Of a stretch of DNA of 64,000 bases, positions 61,901 through 64,000 are shown in pieces. The notes beneath the pieces are model-generated. The model searched no databases and had not been told where the DNA came from. It saw only the letters and a list, made by a program, of their open reading frames with translations. The position numbers and the translations under genes were made by a program. Position 1 is the first letter of the stretch, and each line of letters opens with the position of its first letter. Source of the DNA: Agreia sp. PsM10 (lineage in GTDB: Bacteria > Actinomycetota > Actinomycetes > Actinomycetales > Microbacteriaceae); assembly GCF_030433855.1 (NCBI RefSeq), contig NZ_JARUXC010000005.1:186001-250000 (forward strand), given 5' to 3'.

Positions 61901-62478
61901 TCGCTGAGCCTCGTGAGGTTCGCCTGCATGGCCTCGAGCTTGCGCTGCGTCTTCTCTTTGCGGCGTCGGTGCTTGAGGATTCCGGCCGCCTCCTCGATGA
62001 AGCCGCGCCGCCCCTCAGGGGTGGCGTGCAGCACGGCATCGAGCTGGCCCTGGCCCACGATCACGTGCATCTCGCGGCCGAGCCCGGAGTCGCTCAGCAG
62101 TTCTTGAACGTCGAGCAGGCGGCAGCCCTCGCCGTTGATCGCGTATTCGCTTCCCCCGTTGCGGAACAGGGTGCGGCTGATCGTGACCTCGGAATAGTCG
62201 ATCGGCAGGGCGCCGTCGCTGTTGTCGATCGTGAGGATGACCTCGGCCCGGCCGAGCGGACCCTTGGTCGCCGTGCCGGCGAAGATCACGTCCTCCATCT
62301 TGCCGCCGCGCAGGGTCTTCGCGCCCTGCTCGCCCATGACCCAGGCAAGAGCGTCGACGACGTTGCTCTTGCCGGATCCGTTCGGACCGACGACGCAGGT
62401 CACGCCCGTCTCGAAGGCGAACGTGGTGGGGTGCGCGAACGACTTGAAGCCCTTGAGGGTCAGGCTCTTGAGATACAC
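58942..62478 (-). CDS. smc: chromosome segregation ATPase SMC
   Basis: A 1178-residue SMC. The N-terminal head (Walker A GPNGSGKSNVVDALAW, about 32-47) is followed by long coiled coils (about 170-500 and 660-1000), a glycine-containing hinge (about 500-655, KVPGVLGLVADNVTV to GVTLITRSGDVL), then the C-terminal head: LSGGERSLAAVALLIA and Walker B YIMDEVEAALDDAN. Near the end of the second coil HPEPVEG is encoded, matching the dispersed nucleotide repeat. It condenses and segregates the chromosome with ScpAB. ATG at 62478. Confidence 0.97.
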   Translation of the reverse strand: MYLKSLTLKGFKSFAHPTTFAFETGVTCVVGPNGSGKSNVVDALAWVMGEQGAKTLRGGKMEDVIFAGTATKGPLGRAEVILTIDNSDGALPIDYSEVTISRTLFRNGGSEYAINGEGCRLLDVQELLSDSGLGREMHVIVGQGQLDAVLHATPEGRRGFIEEAAGILKHRRRKEKTQRKLEAMQANLTRLSDLAGEIRRQLKPLGRQAEIAKEAQSIAMIVRDARARLLADEVVTLRTALADHGRSENERRTERIVLQERLEQNQLRVARIEGAQVGDAVDIARRTSFGLESVQERLRGLYTLANQRLALLGSDAEGAATGPTVTPQMVADAVDEIARLRGQVAAAELALVAAQAGSVSARSALDSVDEEIAAQSALVSKHDLEISKLQGQVDTANSRLAAVRGEVLRQTNALEAATARRESAQAEFALLEAEAAVSGTSETDLDEAYEFAQARLFEAEAEIETLRETLHGHERERDALAARTSALTLALDQKDGTSDLIAAKVPGVLGLVADNVTVDPGFEAAIAAALGTLADAVLAESLDAARTAIDLAHGDELGRVEIVVADADAHESPLASDIAGATAAVDVIAAPAGVLGLLARTLIVDDLATAREVWPSVAHQAGVTLITRSGDVLTEYVLRGGSGAKRSRIELRAERDTASVSLDETVSLIERAKFALAEQRGIVQVAKEQSANALAALREFDSALAAQTEKLARLKAQLDASTGEFDRLGTALAASEETVAQAERAAATAKDELETAQSRPRPMLDVSQRDTLYAELEGAREREVEARLQLETARERVRAEEARRVALEKQVEADRAAAEEAARRAVIRRRQIDAATDVVQSLPAVLTSVDASVAEARLEQARAEAERAEQNQELLALRRDEAALRERLQAITENVHGLELQIYEKKLHLSSVLERVGSELGLVEDVLVAEYGPDQLIPDPDADPHPEPVEGQPTGIPFDRAAQQARLAKAERTLAELGRVNPLALEEFDALEQRHKFLTEQLTDLTKTRADLLTIIDEIDVKMQVIFDEAFTDTKAAFHEVFPILFPGGTGSISLTDPSNLLTTGIEVSVKPAGKKIERLSLLSGGERSLAAVALLIAIFKARPSPFYIMDEVEAALDDANLGRLLTIFEDLRQTSQLIVITHQKRTMEIADALYGVSMRQDGVSAVVGQRVGENQSA
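59629..59646 (-). repeat. dispersed repeat copy inside smc, translated as HPEPVEG
   Basis: CTCCACAGGCTCGGGGTG on the plus strand resembles the intergenic TCGACAGGCTC repeat. In the smc frame it reads PHPEPVEGQ, inside a low-complexity stretch (DPDADPH) near residue 950 in the coiled coil just before the C-terminal head. Confidence 0.6.
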
Positions 62479-62557
62479 CCGGGACCCTCCGCTTCGTTCT
62501 GGCTGCCAGTGGTTGCTCTACGGTACCGAACCCGCGCCGCTGCGCGGGCGAGGCTCG

Positions 62558-63445
62558 TCAACAATGCTCGAACACGTAGTCGGGCTCGCCCTTCTCGACC
62601 AGGTCGCGGTCGCGCAGGATGGTCGTGGCGGGCCGGTCGTCGGAGGCGCACACCTCGTCGAACGGCACAGGCAGATCGTCGGTGTATTCGATGTCGATGA
62701 CGGCGTCGCCGTAGACGTCTTCGTAGGCGCCGCACTCCTCGAATCGGAAGCACTCCTCGGTGACGGCGAAGTCGAAGTTCGCGGCACTGCGGCCGCGATC
62801 TCCCAGTTCGGCGGAGTTCTTCTGACCGATCGCCATGGCGTGCCCGTGGGCCCGTTCGGCGAAGAGCTTCGCGAGTGCGAGGTTGTCGTCGATGCTCAAC
62901 CGGCCCTCGCTGCGCGAGTAGGTGTCGAGGTTGTCGATCTCGACCGCGTCGAACCCGCTGTCGGCGCACGCCTCGATCGATGCCCCGATCATGCGCGAGA
63001 TGCGCTGCCTCTTCTCGGGAGTCGAGGTGTCGAGGATGAACTCGTCGGGCCAGTTCGGGTCGATGATCGCCGCGCCGTCGTCGTCTCGCAGCACGAGGTC
63101 GGGATTGTCGACGACCCAGCGCTCGTCGTCGCCGGGCTGCGACTGGAACCCGTTGACGTAGCAGATGGAGTACACGCCCTCGGCCGGCTCGGACGTGCTG
63201 TCGCGAGTGACGATCTTCACGTCGGAGTCGACGTCGTAGCTGCCTCCGAGCTGGTAGTCGGCCGGTTCGCCGAAGGGCGGGAGGGTGACGTCGTCTTCTG
63301 TCACCGTCCACGAGTCGCTCGGCGTGGGCGACGTCTGCTCGCCGTCTCGCGCATCCGTGGTGCACGCCGCGAGAAGGCCGAGGATCGCGACGGTCGCTGC
63401 GCCTGCGGCCAACGCCGTCGAGATCCTTGCCTGCATATCGCTCAT
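62558..63445 (-). CDS. secreted lipoprotein, GH114 (endo-alpha-1,4-polygalactosaminidase-like)
   Basis: A 295-residue lipoprotein. A signal helix ends in the lipobox LLAACTTD (Cys about 27). The mature part reads FGEPADYQLGGSYDVDSDVK, YSICYVNGFQSQPGDDERW, GFDAVEIDNLDTYSR and AIGQKNSAEL, the layout of GH114/TM1410 family barrels. These cleave galactosaminogalactan-like polymers in fungi; the bacterial substrate is unknown. I chose the ATG at 63445; a second ATG at 63436 is equally possible. It follows the thiF-type gene's divergent start. Confidence 0.82.
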   Translation of the reverse strand: MSDMQARISTALAAGAATVAILGLLAACTTDARDGEQTSPTPSDSWTVTEDDVTLPPFGEPADYQLGGSYDVDSDVKIVTRDSTSEPAEGVYSICYVNGFQSQPGDDERWVVDNPDLVLRDDDGAAIIDPNWPDEFILDTSTPEKRQRISRMIGASIEACADSGFDAVEIDNLDTYSRSEGRLSIDDNLALAKLFAERAHGHAMAIGQKNSAELGDRGRSAANFDFAVTEECFRFEECGAYEDVYGDAVIDIEYTDDLPVPFDEVCASDDRPATTILRDRDLVEKGEPDYVFEHC

Positions 63446-63522
63446 GCTAGGCGGCGTACGCTTGAAGCGTCTGCTCGCTCCCGGTCGCACCGGGGCATCG
63501 ATCCGATAGGACTCCCGCCGGA

Positions 63523-64000
63523 ATGGCTCATCCCCCGCTCGTCTCCCCCGGCCCCGCGCTGACACCGGCCGAACTCAGCCGCTACGCCCGGCAGCTCACG
63601 CTCCCGCAGATCGGCATGGACGGCCAGCGCCGGCTCAAGGCCTCGCGCGTGCTCGTGCTCGGTGCGGGCGGGCTCGGATCGCCCATCCTCACCTCTCTCG
63701 TGGCGGCGGGCGTCGGAACCGTCGGTGTCGTCGACTCCGACACGGTCGAGCCCTCCAACCTGCAACGCCAGACACTGTTCGGCACGTCCGATGTGGGCCG
63801 GCGCAAGGCCGAGGCGGCGGCATCGGCCCTCACCGAGCTGAACCCTCTGGTCGACGTCCTCCCGCTGGCCGTCCGAGTGACGAGCGCGAACGTGCTCGCC
63901 CTCGTGGCCGATTACGACGTGATCGTCGACGGCACCGACAACTTCGAGACCCGCTACCTGGCCCACGACGCGGCCAAGCTGCTCGGCAAGCCCTACGTGT
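63523..64000 (+). CDS. ThiF/MoeB-type E1-like adenylyltransferase, 5' part
   Basis: The gene runs off the window; 159 codons are present. The peptide starts MAHPPLVSPGPALTPAEL, then SRYARQLTLPQIGMDGQRRL, the ATP loop VLVLGAGGLGSPI and VVDSDTVEPSNLQRQTLFG. These are typical of MoeB/ThiF/MoeZR, which adenylate the C terminus of a small sulfur carrier for molybdopterin, thiamine or cysteine synthesis. Whether it has a rhodanese domain (MoeZR type) cannot be seen. The ATG at 63523 follows GCCGGA. Confidence 0.88.
   Translation, partial: MAHPPLVSPGPALTPAELSRYARQLTLPQIGMDGQRRLKASRVLVLGAGGLGSPILTSLVAAGVGTVGVVDSDTVEPSNLQRQTLFGTSDVGRRKAEAAASALTELNPLVDVLPLAVRVTSANVLALVADYDVIVDGTDNFETRYLAHDAAKLLGKPYV

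Noticed and set aside
59050-62700. Very long open frame (about 1200 codons) antisense to smc
   Set aside because: GC-rich third positions remove stop codons on the opposite strand. The translation is Arg/Leu/Gly-rich with no domain, while the smc frame has all expected motifs.

Overview
The window is a compact, high-GC stretch of an actinobacterial chromosome, most likely from the family Microbacteriaceae. This is inferred from GC-rich third codon positions, GlgE-type glycogen metabolism, a DUF2469 gene beside rnhB, F420-type LLM oxidoreductases, frequent GTG/TTG starts and probable leaderless starts, not from a 16S gene. About 60 protein genes are packed with almost no spacers. No gene-free gap exceeds 300 bp; the longest are 29238-29491 and 47742-47988. 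I saw no rRNA, tRNA, CRISPR array, insertion sequence or prophage.

Layout, left to right. 1-6199: ligA start, mnmA, a thioredoxin, a Fur-type regulator with catalase, an exported or anchored EEP-family hydrolase, and a cysteine desulfurase. 6253-15395: a glycogen block (glgX, glgP, glgE, glgB) with hairpins built from a dispersed repeat between convergent genes. 15468-23549: a CxxC-less thioredoxin/TPR protein with a large two-module membrane protein, an AI-2E family permease, a hydrolase, a Na+/H+ antiporter, a wall-lytic protein and a DivIVA-like protein. 23584-29237: cdsA, frr, pyrH, an LCP-family wall ligase, tsf and rpsB, the last behind a long leader. 29492-33533: a metallophosphoesterase, a sugar transporter, an M23 protein and xerC. 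33556-39892: the chain rplS, lepB, rnhB, DUF2469, yraN, comM, dprA and an NmrA-like gene, with many 4-nt stop/start overlaps.

40045-47741: a small membrane protein, map, a hydantoin-type module (racemase, NCS1 permease, XRE/cupin regulator), then trmD, an AbiEi-like/DUF559 gene, rimM, a KH protein and rpsP. 47989-64000: a carboxylate-amine ligase, two LLM oxidoreductases, a second M23 protein, ffh, a MarR/MFS pair, an alcohol dehydrogenase, ftsY, lipA, lipB, smc, a GH114-like lipoprotein and the start of a ThiF/MoeB-type gene. The SRP pair (ffh, ftsY) sits near smc, and lipB-lipA form a unit behind an operator-like palindrome.

The most unusual features are these. (1) The AbiEi-like/DUF559 gene lies inside the rpsP-khpA-rimM-trmD operon and is bracketed by two directly repeated, hairpin-ended 61-nt sequences, which suggests a small mobile or homing-type unit. 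(2) Two conserved operon genes, rimM and rnhB, have no ATG/GTG/TTG at the homologous start but ATT and ATA instead. (3) A dispersed CTTCGACAGGCTCAGG-type repeat forms intergenic hairpins and also appears, translated, as PEPVEG inside SMC. (4) Several genes overlap convergently, including an M23 peptidase whose last 53 or so residues read through the 3' end of xerC.
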